Source of the DNA: Lachnospiraceae bacterium
GTDB lineage: Bacteria > Bacillota > Clostridia > Lachnospirales > Lachnospiraceae
Reading direction: 5' to 3'
Assembly (NCBI GenBank): GCA_014804615.1
Contig: JAAUZL010000024.1
Coordinates: 161,989 to 195,854, forward strand
DNA length: 33,866 bases
In this document: in pieces, positions 16,311 through 24,850 of the stretch
Layout: the number at the start of each line of letters is the position of its first letter
How positions within the stretch are numbered: the first letter of the stretch is position 1
The notes under the pieces: generated by a model
Database searches by the model: none
What the model was told of the DNA's origin: nothing
The model's input: only the letters and a program-made list of their open reading frames with translations
Program-made: the position numbers and the translations under genes

Positions 16311-17318
16311 TCACTTCTCTCCGGCAAGCGCCTCCTCGACTGCTGCCGCGATCATGCGCATCCCTGCCGCCGTAGGGTGCACGCCGTCACTGGACATCTC
16401 CTTCAGATTCTTTATCGTAACCCCGCAGTTGTAGAGGTCGATCACAGAAAGTCCTTTATTTTTGGCAATTCGAGTAATCACCTCTCCATAGTCCGCCGAT
16501 GTCAGCTGTTCCCCGTTGACCATCTCCACATAAGGGGTCTGTGTGCCGTAAGTCCCTATCTGCAGCAGGGTACAGCAATAGATCTTGGCCGACGGATAAT
16601 TGGCCTGCAGCTTATCAAGCATCAGGGTATAGGCATCACTGAACGTATTTATCTCTCCAGCCGCCACCGCGCCCGTGCCATCGTTATCTCCCAACGGCAC
16701 TGCCTCCAGCAGATCATTGGTTCCCAGATACACAATGATCCTGTCCGGACAGGCTCCCGCTGATCCCGCCAGACCGCCGGTCCGAAATTCATTGCAGGCA
16801 CACTGGGGATTCTCCGTTCCGGTAGAGTCCCCTGCCACGGTGGCTCCGGAGCTGGATCCATTCACATAAAGAGCAAGCTCCAGATCCCCTGCAACAATCT
16901 GCCACCAGGTATCCTCCACCGCATTTACTTCGCCATTTCCCGGGAAAAAGTCATAGTATCCCGCAGGAATGTATCCCTGAAAAGTAGAAATACTGTCTCC
17001 CAGAATAGAAAAGCTGGTGCCGGCAAGCTGCTCCGGTTCCTGTGTCTGCACGACTTCCTCCTCTATCTCCGGGGGAACCTCCTCATCCTCTCCGCTCTCT
17101 TCCTGCCCGCTCTCTACCATCTCAACCTGCTGCGTTTCTTCAACTATATTTTCATCTATATTTTTATCTATATTTTCGTCCTGTATATCCTCAGCCTGCA
17201 CTGCCGCATCGTCCTCTGTTTTGCCCTGTTCTACCGCTTCGCCCTCCACAGCGCCGCAGCCGCACAGAAACAGAGAAGCCGCCAGAATACCGACAGCAAT
17301 GATATGTGTTCTTCTCAT
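16311..17318 (-). CDS. SGNH/GDSL hydrolase lipoprotein
   Basis: The product is 335 residues. The signal peptide ends in a lipobox L-C-G-C with lipidated Cys21. An acidic, Glu-rich linker (about 23-98) leads to a complete SGNH domain: LGDS (Ser109), a glycine block near 154-163, LGTND (Asn201) and DGVH (Asp311, His314). It should be an active esterase or acyl-transfer enzyme on the outer face of the membrane. GGAGG lies 8 bases before the ATG. It sits between the radical SAM gene and the ABC exporter genes. A role as a glycan deacylase/acyltransferase, or in processing the ABC cargo, is inferred from context. Confidence 0.85.
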   Translation of the reverse strand: MRRTHIIAVGILAASLFLCGCGAVEGEAVEQGKTEDDAAVQAEDIQDENIDKNIDENIVEETQQVEMVESGQEESGEDEEVPPEIEEEVVQTQEPEQLAGTSFSILGDSISTFQGYIPAGYYDFFPGNGEVNAVEDTWWQIVAGDLELALYVNGSSSGATVAGDSTGTENPQCACNEFRTGGLAGSAGACPDRIIVYLGTNDLLEAVPLGDNDGTGAVAAGEINTFSDAYTLMLDKLQANYPSAKIYCCTLLQIGTYGTQTPYVEMVNGEQLTSADYGEVITRIAKNKGLSVIDLYNCGVTIKNLKEMSSDGVHPTAAGMRMIAAAVEEALAGEK

Positions 17319-17355
17319 CTATCCAACCTCCGCCCATTTCATAACTGTCGCTATT

Positions 17356-18339
17356 TTACTTCTGTTTTTTAAACATGGACTGTCTCGCCCCATGCATGGC
17401 TCTGTGCTTCAGCACATCCTCCACTGCATCCATGCGAAGCCCTGCATCGATAAAATCACAATATTGACAGAAAGGATAGTTCTGCCTGCCCGCAGCGATA
17501 GCCTCCCGCAGCTTTTTATATTTCTCACTGTTCCATCCCTCACGCAGAGAGATCTGATTCAGATCTGCAAGCTCCGTCACCTCAAAATTATCACAACAGC
17601 AGATGCCCAGCTTGCCGAAAGGAGTGATCCACAAATCGGTAAAAGGCATCAGACAGGTTTCCTTAATGATCTTTCCCTTAGACTGCTTATTCGGGGCACT
17701 GCCCGCACGATTCGTCAGCACTTCCTTCAGATACCGAATCTGCACCAGAATATCCACATCTTTAAACTCTTCAGGATGCGCTTTCACATAGTCGTGGATA
17801 ACCTGCACATTATCATGCATTTTCATATCCAGAGAGTAATTGTTAATAATGAGCTGATCCACATAAGGCACGATCGCCTTCACCTTGTCCACAGTAAGCA
17901 GAAGCCCATTGGTGGACATGAAGATAAACGCATCCGGCAGCTTTTCTCTGGCATATTTATGAAACTCCACGATCCGGGTATCCAGCCAGGGTTCATTGTT
18001 GCCATAGAGCGTCAGATGTCCCTTGTAATCCCAATCGTGAAGCTGATCGATGACAGAGTAGTAGAGCGCATCGTCCATCTTCTTATAGGGGCGCTTCTCC
18101 GCGTGAATGTTTGCCGTACAAAACTCACAGGTGCTGTTGCAGCGGTTCACCGTCTCCAGGTTCACCACCAGCGGATGAGGCGCCTCCTCGTGGCTCAGGA
18201 AATATTCGATATAATTTTTCTGAGACCTCCTGCGGCTTAGAAACTGCAGCTTTAAATAACTCTCACTGGAAATCCGGGGCAGATATTTTTTCGCGTTCCA
18301 CCCGATGATCCCTCCGAAATTGTGTACTCTGATCGACAT
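17356..18339 (-). CDS. Radical SAM protein with SPASM/twitch-like C-terminal cysteines
   Basis: The product is 327 residues. The radical SAM motif CNSTCEFC (Cys67, Cys71, Cys74) binds the [4Fe-4S]-SAM cluster, followed by LTLYGNNEPW and MSTNG, which match the GGE-like and later barrel motifs. A second cysteine set (Cys229, a Cys247-Cys248-Cys249 triplet, Cys291 and Cys294) suggests one auxiliary cluster, as in twitch/SPASM enzymes. The N-terminus has a basic region with a possible RNA-, membrane- or substrate-binding role. It lies 23 bases after the DUF6044-like gene and 37 bases before the SGNH lipoprotein, so it is part of a surface-glycan unit with no visible precursor peptide. It may alter a sugar, lipid or protein partner; the reaction is unknown. 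Confidence 0.8.
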   Translation of the reverse strand: MSIRVHNFGGIIGWNAKKYLPRISSESYLKLQFLSRRRSQKNYIEYFLSHEEAPHPLVVNLETVNRCNSTCEFCTANIHAEKRPYKKMDDALYYSVIDQLHDWDYKGHLTLYGNNEPWLDTRIVEFHKYAREKLPDAFIFMSTNGLLLTVDKVKAIVPYVDQLIINNYSLDMKMHDNVQVIHDYVKAHPEEFKDVDILVQIRYLKEVLTNRAGSAPNKQSKGKIIKETCLMPFTDLWITPFGKLGICCCDNFEVTELADLNQISLREGWNSEKYKKLREAIAAGRQNYPFCQYCDFIDAGLRMDAVEDVLKHRAMHGARQSMFKKQK

Positions 18340-18362
18340 ATCATGATTCCTTTCTATATCAT

Positions 18363-20132
18363 TTATGTATCTTTAGTGTAGTATACATATATCGTTATAC
18401 TCCCATCATCCGCCATGTACTCTCCAAGCAGGGCAAGTCCCGTCTCCTCGGCATTGGTGAGCTTAAGTCTGGAAAAAAGATATCGTCCGCCCAGCCCCCT
18501 GAAAGCCGCCGCATCCATATAGATATCATAATCCGTAGCATACACTGTCTTGGTGGCATTTACAATACTTAAATCCGTCCCCGAATACAAATAAGCCCTG
18601 GCACCCCAGTCATCATAATAGATCCGCGTTGCCTCCACTCTCTCCAGCGCAGGCGCGATGATCTCCCGGAAGTCCTCCTTATACTGCTGGGAATAAAATC
18701 CCAGATAACCATCCAGGGTGGCGATCCCATTGTATTCAAGCACCGCCGGGTGAAACCCGTAGGCCGCCGACCACTCTCCCTGATAGCCGATGTCCTCTTT
18801 AATCTCCGCAAACAGCTCTGTAGCATAAAATTGTTCGTAGGAAAGCTCGTCAACCTCTGCGCCATGAAAATACTCGTAAGCCCTGTTATAACAGGTGTTA
18901 TATAAATCATTGTAGCGGGTGGGCGTCAAAATAATCGTAAGCACCGCCACACAGACAATGCCGTTTGCAAGCCACATCTGCCACACGCCCGCATCGTAAA
19001 GCCGGATCAGAATCAGAAACAGCGCTCCATACCAGAGAAAGGGATTGAAAAAGATCGTCCGGTTAAACTGCCACCCCTCCAGAGGCGGAACCAGCCTCTC
19101 CACCAGCGACCGCAGCGGCTCCAGATCATAGAGCCCGTACACCACGCAGTTGAACAAAATAAAGAGCATGACCAGATTAAAGGGATCGCTGCCGATTCGC
19201 TTCCATTGCCGTCTCCACACATAGAAACCATTATTTACCAGAAAATACACTGCGCAGACCGGCAGCACCACCTTCCCGTGCACACTGTCCGCATGGAAGA
19301 TCCCCTCCCGGAAAACCTGACCGATCTCCTGCAGGATCTCAGGCACCGAAAGACTGGCATTCACGATGGAAGAACGGATCGTCACCTCATCACTGAACAG
19401 CATCTGCCCAAACAGCCGGTACTCACAGGCCACAAACCCAAAAGCCAGCACAAAAAGCGCTGCGATCAGCCGCCAGGCAGGCTTCCTGTTCCTTATGGAC
19501 AGCCACAGTACCGCCAGTACCAGATAGCCCAGCAGAAAAATGCCATGATACGAAAAATAGGATACCAGCGGATAGGAAAAAAGCGCCGCATACCAACCGT
19601 ACCATCTTTTCCCCTGCCCCCTGTATATCTTAACAAGCAGCCATACACACAGCGGGATCGAGGCAAAGGCAAACCCAAATGCCGGAAAAAACCATAGAAT
19701 ACCGTAGGCAAAGCCCGTCATATAAACGACAGGCCGGTAAAGCATATACTTCTCCGGGAATAGCTCCGCCGCAAGCAGCCGAAAGGAAAACATCCCCAGG
19801 AGAATCTTACCCAAAAGTCCCAGCACATATGCCATATAAGCAGGAAAGAGCATATAGAGCACACTGTACAGCGACAGCTCTGAGGGCAGATTGTCCCGGC
19901 TGACGCCGCCTAAAAAGGGCACATCCACGCCATGCTTCCAGAAGGAATCCGTGTTTTTAAGCATCTGAAACTGGGCCAGAAACAGATCCATATTATCATG
20001 GACGCCGATATAACTGCGCTCCCCGAAGCCAAAGAGCACGCCTGCCAGGAGCAGCAAAAAGCCCATGATCGGAAACAGAAACCAATATTTCGTTAGCCAT
20101 AGAAACCATTTTTGCTCTGTCAGCCGCCTCAT
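18363..20132 (-). CDS. DUF6044-like GT-C membrane protein
   Basis: The product is 589 residues from the ATG at 20132, whose A overlaps the GtrA stop (TGATG), with AGGA sites just upstream; the frame extends to 20222 but only into the GtrA gene. There are about 11-12 membrane segments, then a soluble C-terminal region from about residue 430. Just after the first helix the chain reads HDNMD (45-49), acidic residues in the first outer loop where GT-C enzymes hold their catalytic Asp. I relate it to DUF6044 from memory. Coupling to a GtrA-like protein supports use of a polyprenyl-phosphate sugar. It is probably an extracytoplasmic sugar transferase. Confidence 0.65.
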   Translation of the reverse strand: MRRLTEQKWFLWLTKYWFLFPIMGFLLLLAGVLFGFGERSYIGVHDNMDLFLAQFQMLKNTDSFWKHGVDVPFLGGVSRDNLPSELSLYSVLYMLFPAYMAYVLGLLGKILLGMFSFRLLAAELFPEKYMLYRPVVYMTGFAYGILWFFPAFGFAFASIPLCVWLLVKIYRGQGKRWYGWYAALFSYPLVSYFSYHGIFLLGYLVLAVLWLSIRNRKPAWRLIAALFVLAFGFVACEYRLFGQMLFSDEVTIRSSIVNASLSVPEILQEIGQVFREGIFHADSVHGKVVLPVCAVYFLVNNGFYVWRRQWKRIGSDPFNLVMLFILFNCVVYGLYDLEPLRSLVERLVPPLEGWQFNRTIFFNPFLWYGALFLILIRLYDAGVWQMWLANGIVCVAVLTIILTPTRYNDLYNTCYNRAYEYFHGAEVDELSYEQFYATELFAEIKEDIGYQGEWSAAYGFHPAVLEYNGIATLDGYLGFYSQQYKEDFREIIAPALERVEATRIYYDDWGARAYLYSGTDLSIVNATKTVYATDYDIYMDAAAFRGLGGRYLFSRLKLTNAEETGLALLGEYMADDGSITIYVYYTKDT

Positions 20133-20608
20133 CAGTCCTTTTCCTTCGTCTCCTTCGTCTTTCGGAACACAAACAGCTTCTGCCCGAAAAAGTTCATCAC
20201 AATAAAGATACACATACCACATATCATGGCTATATTCTCAAGAAGCGCCGTGGAGATCCTGCCTCCCGAGGATAAGCCGATCGCATCCAAAGCCCGGGCT
20301 GTAACCGGTTTCGCCACACTGAAAGCGATCAAATAACACACGATGATATTGAGGGCAAACCGCCAGGGCAGCCACTTATCTCTCTCCTCCACCTTAAACG
20401 TCAGCTTGGCGTTGGCATGGTAGGAGAACACACTGCCGATAAAATAGGAGATTCCGCTGGACAGCCAGTAATTCATGTGGATCAGGTTATACAGAACCGC
20501 CATGATCCCCCATCCCATCAATGTATTGATCACGCCCACCATCCCAAAATGGATGACCTCCATGATAAAATCCTTATACCGCATATATAAATCTCTTATT
20601 TTTTTCAT
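20132..20608 (-). CDS. GtrA-like membrane protein (putative polyprenyl-phosphate-sugar flippase)
   Basis: The product is 158 residues with four hydrophobic helices and the GtrA-family signature: FGMVGVINTLMGW near the N-terminus, SSGISYFIGSVFSYHANAKLTF in the middle, and a basic C-terminus with QKLFVFRK. The family is associated with moving undecaprenyl-phosphate sugars across the membrane for extracytoplasmic glycosylation. GGAGG lies 4 bases before the ATG. It overlaps the DUF6044-like gene by one base, and a GtrB-like synthase is encoded 7 kb away at 27976-28908. Confidence 0.88.
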   Translation of the reverse strand: MKKIRDLYMRYKDFIMEVIHFGMVGVINTLMGWGIMAVLYNLIHMNYWLSSGISYFIGSVFSYHANAKLTFKVEERDKWLPWRFALNIIVCYLIAFSVAKPVTARALDAIGLSSGGRISTALLENIAMICGMCIFIVMNFFGQKLFVFRKTKETKEKD

Positions 20609-20639
20609 GCTGCCTCCATGCTGCCACCTCGCAGCAATA

Positions 20640-22139
20640 CTAATCTCCGTACATTTCCATCCATGTAGGGCGCTCTATAGCAATCACGCTGCGTTTACCG
20701 TAAAAACCCGCCGTCACTGTATTGGTCCATGCCTCTGCATCGGCAGTGACCGGCATATGCATCAACGGTCCCTGCACATCATTGATCCCGGGAACCACCA
20801 CATCTTCTTCATCGCCTTCCATGAGCCTCGTCTGCAGATCCATCTGCTGCTTATAATCGGCTGCCTGTCCACTGGTTATATAAGTAAGCGCTGTCCAGGA
20901 CGTACAGGCCTTAATATTGCTCCGGTTCCACAACGCCAGTATCATGCACAGCAAAACCCCAGGAAAGATCAAAAACCGCAGCGCTTTCTTATCGGTCTCC
21001 CCTCTCCATCTTCTCTTTAGGTTACTCACCAGCTTATCCGCAGCCACCAGCAGCATTCCCGAAGCCGTCAGCAAAAACACCTGATAATTCGTATTCGGCA
21101 CTCCCTGGGAAACCGAAACCGCCGCATAGATAGCCGGCGCCTGCATCGCGCTGTACAGGCAAAAAAGCATCAGGATGATCCAGATCGAATACGGAATCTT
21201 TCTTTCTTCCTTGCGGACGCACAGCGCCGTGATCAGGAGCAGAAAGAGAAACAGAAGCCCCACCAGAGCCAGCGGCCTCTCCCTCATATAATCGCCTATA
21301 TCCCTGACTGCATACAAAAAGGAGTACCCGACTGTTCTGAGACCTTGTGTAACAGAAAAGCCAAAATCCTCTCCGGCACGCCTGCTGTTGCCGGGTGCTT
21401 TCATACTCACCACAAGACCGATCGACTCTGTTATTATGGGGATACAAAGAATAAAAATATGCCTGTCCCGTTTCAAAAACCATGTAAAAATGCATACATA
21501 GCATGCTGCGATCAGTGCGAACAATGCCGCCTGATAATTGGAGCCGCCGAGTAACGTCATGAAGATCAGGATTCCGGCAAATGTACTTTTCCTGTATTCT
21601 GTACTGTATTTCAGCAGCCACGCCACTACCATCTGACACATGGCAAAAGGAAGCATATAGTGGGCGCATCCGTTGAACCAGTAGATGGAAGACTTACTCC
21701 CGGGAATAAATTCTATACTGATGATCAGAAACCATACCGTAACGGGCAGGTAACTCCATACGGAGAATCCCATGATCTTGCACAGGATCCTTCTAAACAG
21801 GTAAAAGGTACTTCCGATCCACAAAAACAACATCAGCACCGCTACTATGACATACGCCCCATCAGAAAACACTTCAGGTTGAAGAGAAAACACCGCAATA
21901 CTGAACCAGGTTCCCTGCCATGAGCCATAGTAGCTTTTGACCGTTTGGCACATTGCCTGAAATACCTTGAACAGAGAGTGCGACCCCACCCACGCCGCTC
22001 TGGTATAGAGGCCGTATCCATAATCATCCCCGGATGCTCTGTTTACAAAAGTAAGGTACACAACCGGCAAAAGAAGAATACAAAAAACCAGAATGCTTAC
22101 GAAAGCGGTAATTTTCAGTTTCTTTTCTGTTATCTGCAT
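20640..22139 (-). CDS. DUF6056-like GT-C membrane protein
   Basis: The product is 499 residues from the ATG at 22139, chosen because GGAGG lies 5 bases upstream; the frame could start 27 bases earlier. A first helix (about 10-32) is followed by GDDYGYG (37-43), an acidic pair in the first outer loop, then about ten more helices and a short outer C-terminal domain. The start matches the DUF6056 family as I remember it, which is a presumed GT-C glycosyltransferase. It is the first gene of the 22139-13217 unit and lies 31 bases ahead of the GtrA-like gene, so it may be the acceptor enzyme for the flipped sugar. Confidence 0.7.
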   Translation of the reverse strand: MQITEKKLKITAFVSILVFCILLLPVVYLTFVNRASGDDYGYGLYTRAAWVGSHSLFKVFQAMCQTVKSYYGSWQGTWFSIAVFSLQPEVFSDGAYVIVAVLMLFLWIGSTFYLFRRILCKIMGFSVWSYLPVTVWFLIISIEFIPGSKSSIYWFNGCAHYMLPFAMCQMVVAWLLKYSTEYRKSTFAGILIFMTLLGGSNYQAALFALIAACYVCIFTWFLKRDRHIFILCIPIITESIGLVVSMKAPGNSRRAGEDFGFSVTQGLRTVGYSFLYAVRDIGDYMRERPLALVGLLFLFLLLITALCVRKEERKIPYSIWIILMLFCLYSAMQAPAIYAAVSVSQGVPNTNYQVFLLTASGMLLVAADKLVSNLKRRWRGETDKKALRFLIFPGVLLCMILALWNRSNIKACTSWTALTYITSGQAADYKQQMDLQTRLMEGDEEDVVVPGINDVQGPLMHMPVTADAEAWTNTVTAGFYGKRSVIAIERPTWMEMYGD

Positions 22140-22152
22140 CCTATCCTCCGTC

Positions 22153-22181
22153 TTGTCAAAACACAACCGTTTCTATATAAT
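22153..22181 (+). promoter_or_regulatory. Strong sigma-A promoter for the VOC gene
   Basis: TTGTCA (22153-22158), a 17-base spacer and a perfect TATAAT (22176-22181) give a near-consensus promoter, with about 70 bases of leader before the ATG at 22259. Its -10 overlaps the -10 of the opposing promoter. Confidence 0.75.
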
Positions 22182-22199
22182 AAAACAGCAGGGAAACAA
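22172..22199 (-). promoter_or_regulatory. Candidate promoter for the 22139-13217 unit
   Basis: On the minus strand TTGTTT (22199-22194), a 16-base spacer and TATAGA (22177-22172) lie 33 bases before the ATG at 22139. It overlaps the + strand promoter, so the two are likely to compete. Confidence 0.5.
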
Positions 22200-22258
22200 G
22201 TCTACATTTTGTTTCAGTATATACACTCCTGACTTATTCATCAATAAGGAGCCATTCT

Positions 22259-22657
22259 ATGCCTACACTTAAAATACATCATATCGGATATCTGGTAAAA
22301 AAAATAGAAGCCGCCATCCATACTTTTGAAACCCTTGGATACCAAGTGGTACAGGCTTCCATGTATGACGACATCCGCAAAGTGAATATCTGCTTTATGC
22401 AAAAGGATAACTACTGTATAGAATTAGTTTCCCCGGCAGCCGAAGATTCCCTTGTATCCGGGCTGCTGAAAAAATACAAAAACTGTCCCTATCATATCTG
22501 TTATGAAACAGCAGATTTTGACAGGGATTATCAGATGTTGCTTTCAAACGGATTTATCTCCATTGATACCCCTACGCCCGCCCCTGCCCTTCAGGGCAGA
22601 GACGTTGTATTCTTAACGAGCGCATCCATGGGAATGATCGAATTATTAAGGTCATGA
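22259..22657 (+). CDS. VOC (glyoxalase / methylmalonyl-CoA-epimerase-like) family protein
   Basis: The product is 132 residues with two beta-alpha-beta-beta-beta modules. Candidate metal ligands are in family positions: His8 in HHIGYLV, Glu55 in IELVSP, His79 in PYHICYE and Glu128 in MIELL. TAAGGAG sits 7-8 bases before the ATG. It resembles methylmalonyl-CoA epimerase-like VOC proteins, but the length and context do not fix the substrate. Its stop is 27 bases from the convergent stop of the acyl carrier protein gene, so an acyl thioester substrate is an attractive but unproven idea. Confidence 0.8.
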   Translation: MPTLKIHHIGYLVKKIEAAIHTFETLGYQVVQASMYDDIRKVNICFMQKDNYCIELVSPAAEDSLVSGLLKKYKNCPYHICYETADFDRDYQMLLSNGFISIDTPTPAPALQGRDVVFLTSASMGMIELLRS

Positions 22658-22684
22658 TCCACATCCATATGACCCGCTATCGCA

Positions 22685-22927
22685 TCATCCGATCTGACTG
22701 AGAATGATATCTGCCATCTCTCCCACGTTTTTCATGGATACCACCTGGCCCATGTTAAATTTCATGCCAAACTCCTGCTCCACTGCTGCCAGCAGATTGA
22801 TATGCTCCAGAGAATCCCACTCCTCGATATCGTCCGCTGTCGTTACATCCGTCACAGTGATCTCCTCATCGTCGAACACATCCCGGAACACTTCATTTAA
22901 CTTTTCAAACACTTCTTCTCTGCTCAT
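22685..22927 (-). CDS. Acyl carrier protein
   Basis: The product is 80 residues, acidic, with the phosphopantetheine site DSLEHI (Ser39) preceded by EEWDS. Size and helix pattern are those of a stand-alone carrier protein. The AAGGA site is 7 bases before the ATG, and the gene begins 23 bases after the FkbH-like stop, so the two are cotranscribed. The neighbour suggests it carries a glyceryl or related short acyl group rather than serving fatty acid synthesis, where the usual fab genes would be expected nearby. It would play the part of DltC in a Dlt-like scheme. Confidence 0.92.
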   Translation of the reverse strand: MSREEVFEKLNEVFRDVFDDEEITVTDVTTADDIEEWDSLEHINLLAAVEQEFGMKFNMGQVVSMKNVGEMADIILSQIG

Positions 22928-22950
22928 ACGCCTGTCCTTCCTCTCTGTAT

Positions 22951-24747
22951 TTATCCTTCCACCCGGATCACCGTATTTTTCGCTTCATACGCATCGGGAA
23001 TCACAAAACGCCATATTGTGACGCCCGTGTCATCTTCTTCTATCTTTTCAAACCCCATGGTTTTATAGAAATCCTTCACCATAGCGTTCTTGGCCGTAGG
23101 ATAATAATACCCCAGGATCGTTCCGATCCCGCAGTCCCTGCACGACTCTACCACACTGTCCATCATGGCATATTCCATATCCCGCTTCAGGACGCGGCAG
23201 CTCATAAGCCACAGATCCAGATGCAGCACACCGCCCTTTGTATCCGCCTCTGTTTCCTTCCTGCCGATCACTACAGAAACGACACCATTGTCACCAAACT
23301 TGTCCACAAGCTTACCATAGCGGGTAATATATTTCTCGTCCGCCGCAAAGGCCTCAATCTCTCCCTGCGTATATCTTCTTGTGGTCAGATTAAACTGGTT
23401 GCTCTTGTTCGTGAGCTGTGCGATCCTGGCCATATAGATCCCCTCAAAAGGTCCGATCGTCCCCTGCATCTCCAAAGAGAGCAGGTATTCCCGATAATCC
23501 CCGAAAAGCGCCTCCTGCTGCTTTCTGACCAGATTGGCCTTGTACATCTCATTTCGCTTTCGGTCATCTTCTGACAGGTTTGTCACTTCAAAAAAGCCTG
23601 CATGATCCAACACTCGAATATACTGCTCCGGCGTACCAATCGCCGGCGCCGCCACGCCCGCCTGCGCACTCACGATCTCCCGCTCTGCCGGGTTATCGTC
23701 TACGAACACCAGACTGTCCGGTAAAATGTTCAGTTCCTGTGCGATCTCAACGATATTCTTACTCTTAGGTTCCCAGTTGGCCTTAATAACGAGAAAATCC
23801 TCCGGCTTCAGGATGCCGTCCGGGTGATTTAAGCCTGCCATCGCATTATCATACTCATTTTTGGAATTGACGGTAAGCATCACGCCGACATCCTTCTGTG
23901 ATTTGACGTAGCTCTGGAATTCCGAATAGACCTGCCCCATGGACGTCTCCTGCCCGATCTCCAGATTCTCCGGTCCGTCGTCTCCCACGATGCCGCCCCA
24001 GAGTGTGTTGTCCAGATCCAGAACAAGGGCCTTCTTATTCCTGCCAAACACTGCCTTTATAATATTCGCCAGATTGTGCGCGAAGTCCGGGATCGCCTGC
24101 ATACACATGGCGTACTTGTACATATGCCAGTACAGGGGATCCGCCCAACGGTCCAGCCCGTACGCCGCCGACAGATACTGGATATCGTGAATATAGAAAT
24201 TCTCATGAGTTCCCGCATACTGATAAAACATCTCGTTGAGCCGGTTCAGAAACCGGATCCGCCCCTGCGGATACACCGCCTCCTGATTCCCCAGGATCCT
24301 ATAAAAAGGATACTCGAAATTATTCTGAATCACGGGACAATGATAGGTGTCCGCAATCTTATCCCACATCACTTTAAAATGCCCATACTGTTCTGCCAGA
24401 AGCTCCTCCACCCGCTCCGCGCTGTCTCGCGGTGTCGGATAAACGGCAATATTACGGTTTGTGGTATGAATAAAAATCAGATCCGGGGCAAACGCTGTAA
24501 GCTCCGGATTATCAAACATAACGTCCTGCCAGTACTGTGCATACTCCGATTCATAGAAAACAGGCCGTATTCCCTGCTGTAACAAAAACAGCTCCAACAC
24601 ACGAATGATGTCATGGGTCGTGCTGCCTCCCAGGACCGCGATCCGCTTCTCTATAAAATCCGACCGCTCCTCTAAAAGCGTCCGTTTCAGTCTCTTGGAT
24701 TTCTTTAAGATGACCTCCCCGTCAAAGGGATATTCCAGTTCACGCAT
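22951..24747 (-). CDS. FkbH-like HAD-IIIC family protein (putative glyceryl-ACP loading enzyme)
   Basis: The product is 598 residues from the ATG at 24747, which has GAGG 6 bases upstream; the GTG at 24759 is less likely. The domains run as an N-terminal SGNH-like BF1531/FkbH_N region with LGGSTTH (39-45) and WADPLYWHMYKYA (201-213), a HAD domain with LDLDNTLWGG (243-252) and FVDDNPAERE (348-357), and a GNAT-like C-terminal domain from about 440 with TNKSNQFNLTTRRY. This is the complete FkbH plan. Characterised members (OzmB, FkbH types) take 1,3-bisphosphoglycerate and load D-glyceryl on a carrier protein. The ACP gene directly downstream fits that. No polyketide synthase is nearby, so the product probably goes to an MBOAT instead (inference). 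Confidence 0.85.
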   Translation of the reverse strand: MRELEYPFDGEVILKKSKRLKRTLLEERSDFIEKRIAVLGGSTTHDIIRVLELFLLQQGIRPVFYESEYAQYWQDVMFDNPELTAFAPDLIFIHTTNRNIAVYPTPRDSAERVEELLAEQYGHFKVMWDKIADTYHCPVIQNNFEYPFYRILGNQEAVYPQGRIRFLNRLNEMFYQYAGTHENFYIHDIQYLSAAYGLDRWADPLYWHMYKYAMCMQAIPDFAHNLANIIKAVFGRNKKALVLDLDNTLWGGIVGDDGPENLEIGQETSMGQVYSEFQSYVKSQKDVGVMLTVNSKNEYDNAMAGLNHPDGILKPEDFLVIKANWEPKSKNIVEIAQELNILPDSLVFVDDNPAEREIVSAQAGVAAPAIGTPEQYIRVLDHAGFFEVTNLSEDDRKRNEMYKANLVRKQQEALFGDYREYLLSLEMQGTIGPFEGIYMARIAQLTNKSNQFNLTTRRYTQGEIEAFAADEKYITRYGKLVDKFGDNGVVSVVIGRKETEADTKGGVLHLDLWLMSCRVLKRDMEYAMMDSVVESCRDCGIGTILGYYYPTAKNAMVKDFYKTMGFEKIEEDDTGVTIWRFVIPDAYEAKNTVIRVEG

Positions 24748-24793
24748 AGTCTTCCTCACCGCCCGCCTTTCTGTACAGAAAACTCATATAAAC

Positions 24794-24820
24794 AAAAGAC
24801 AGGCTTTTCACCTGTCTTTT
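24794..24820 (-). terminator. Intrinsic terminator between the SGNH and FkbH genes
   Basis: A 10 bp perfect stem AAAAGACAGG / CCTGTCTTTT with a 7-base loop is followed by T-rich sequence on the minus strand. It lies 31 bases after the SGNH stop (24851) and 47 bases before the FkbH ATG. It should reduce but need not abolish reading into FkbH-ACP. The stem is symmetrical enough to act on the + strand too, but no + gene ends here. Confidence 0.75.
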
Positions 24821-24850
24821 ATTCTACCATATTCTGTCTGCTCTATGCAA

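Noticed and set aside
17017-18240. 407-codon + strand open frame opposite the radical SAM and SGNH genes
   Set aside because: It is antisense to two genes with clear catalytic motifs, starts in a low-complexity Ser/Cys-rich stretch made by the acidic linker codons, and has no recognisable domain.
21034-21669. 211-codon minus-strand frame inside the DUF6056-like gene
   Set aside because: It is in another frame within a well-formed multi-helix membrane protein and has no hydrophobic pattern or ribosome site of its own.
22650-22674. Possible hairpin GGTCAT...ATGACC between the VOC and ACP genes
   Set aside because: The stem is only 6 bp with a 13-base loop and no T run on either strand, so it is not a convincing terminator.
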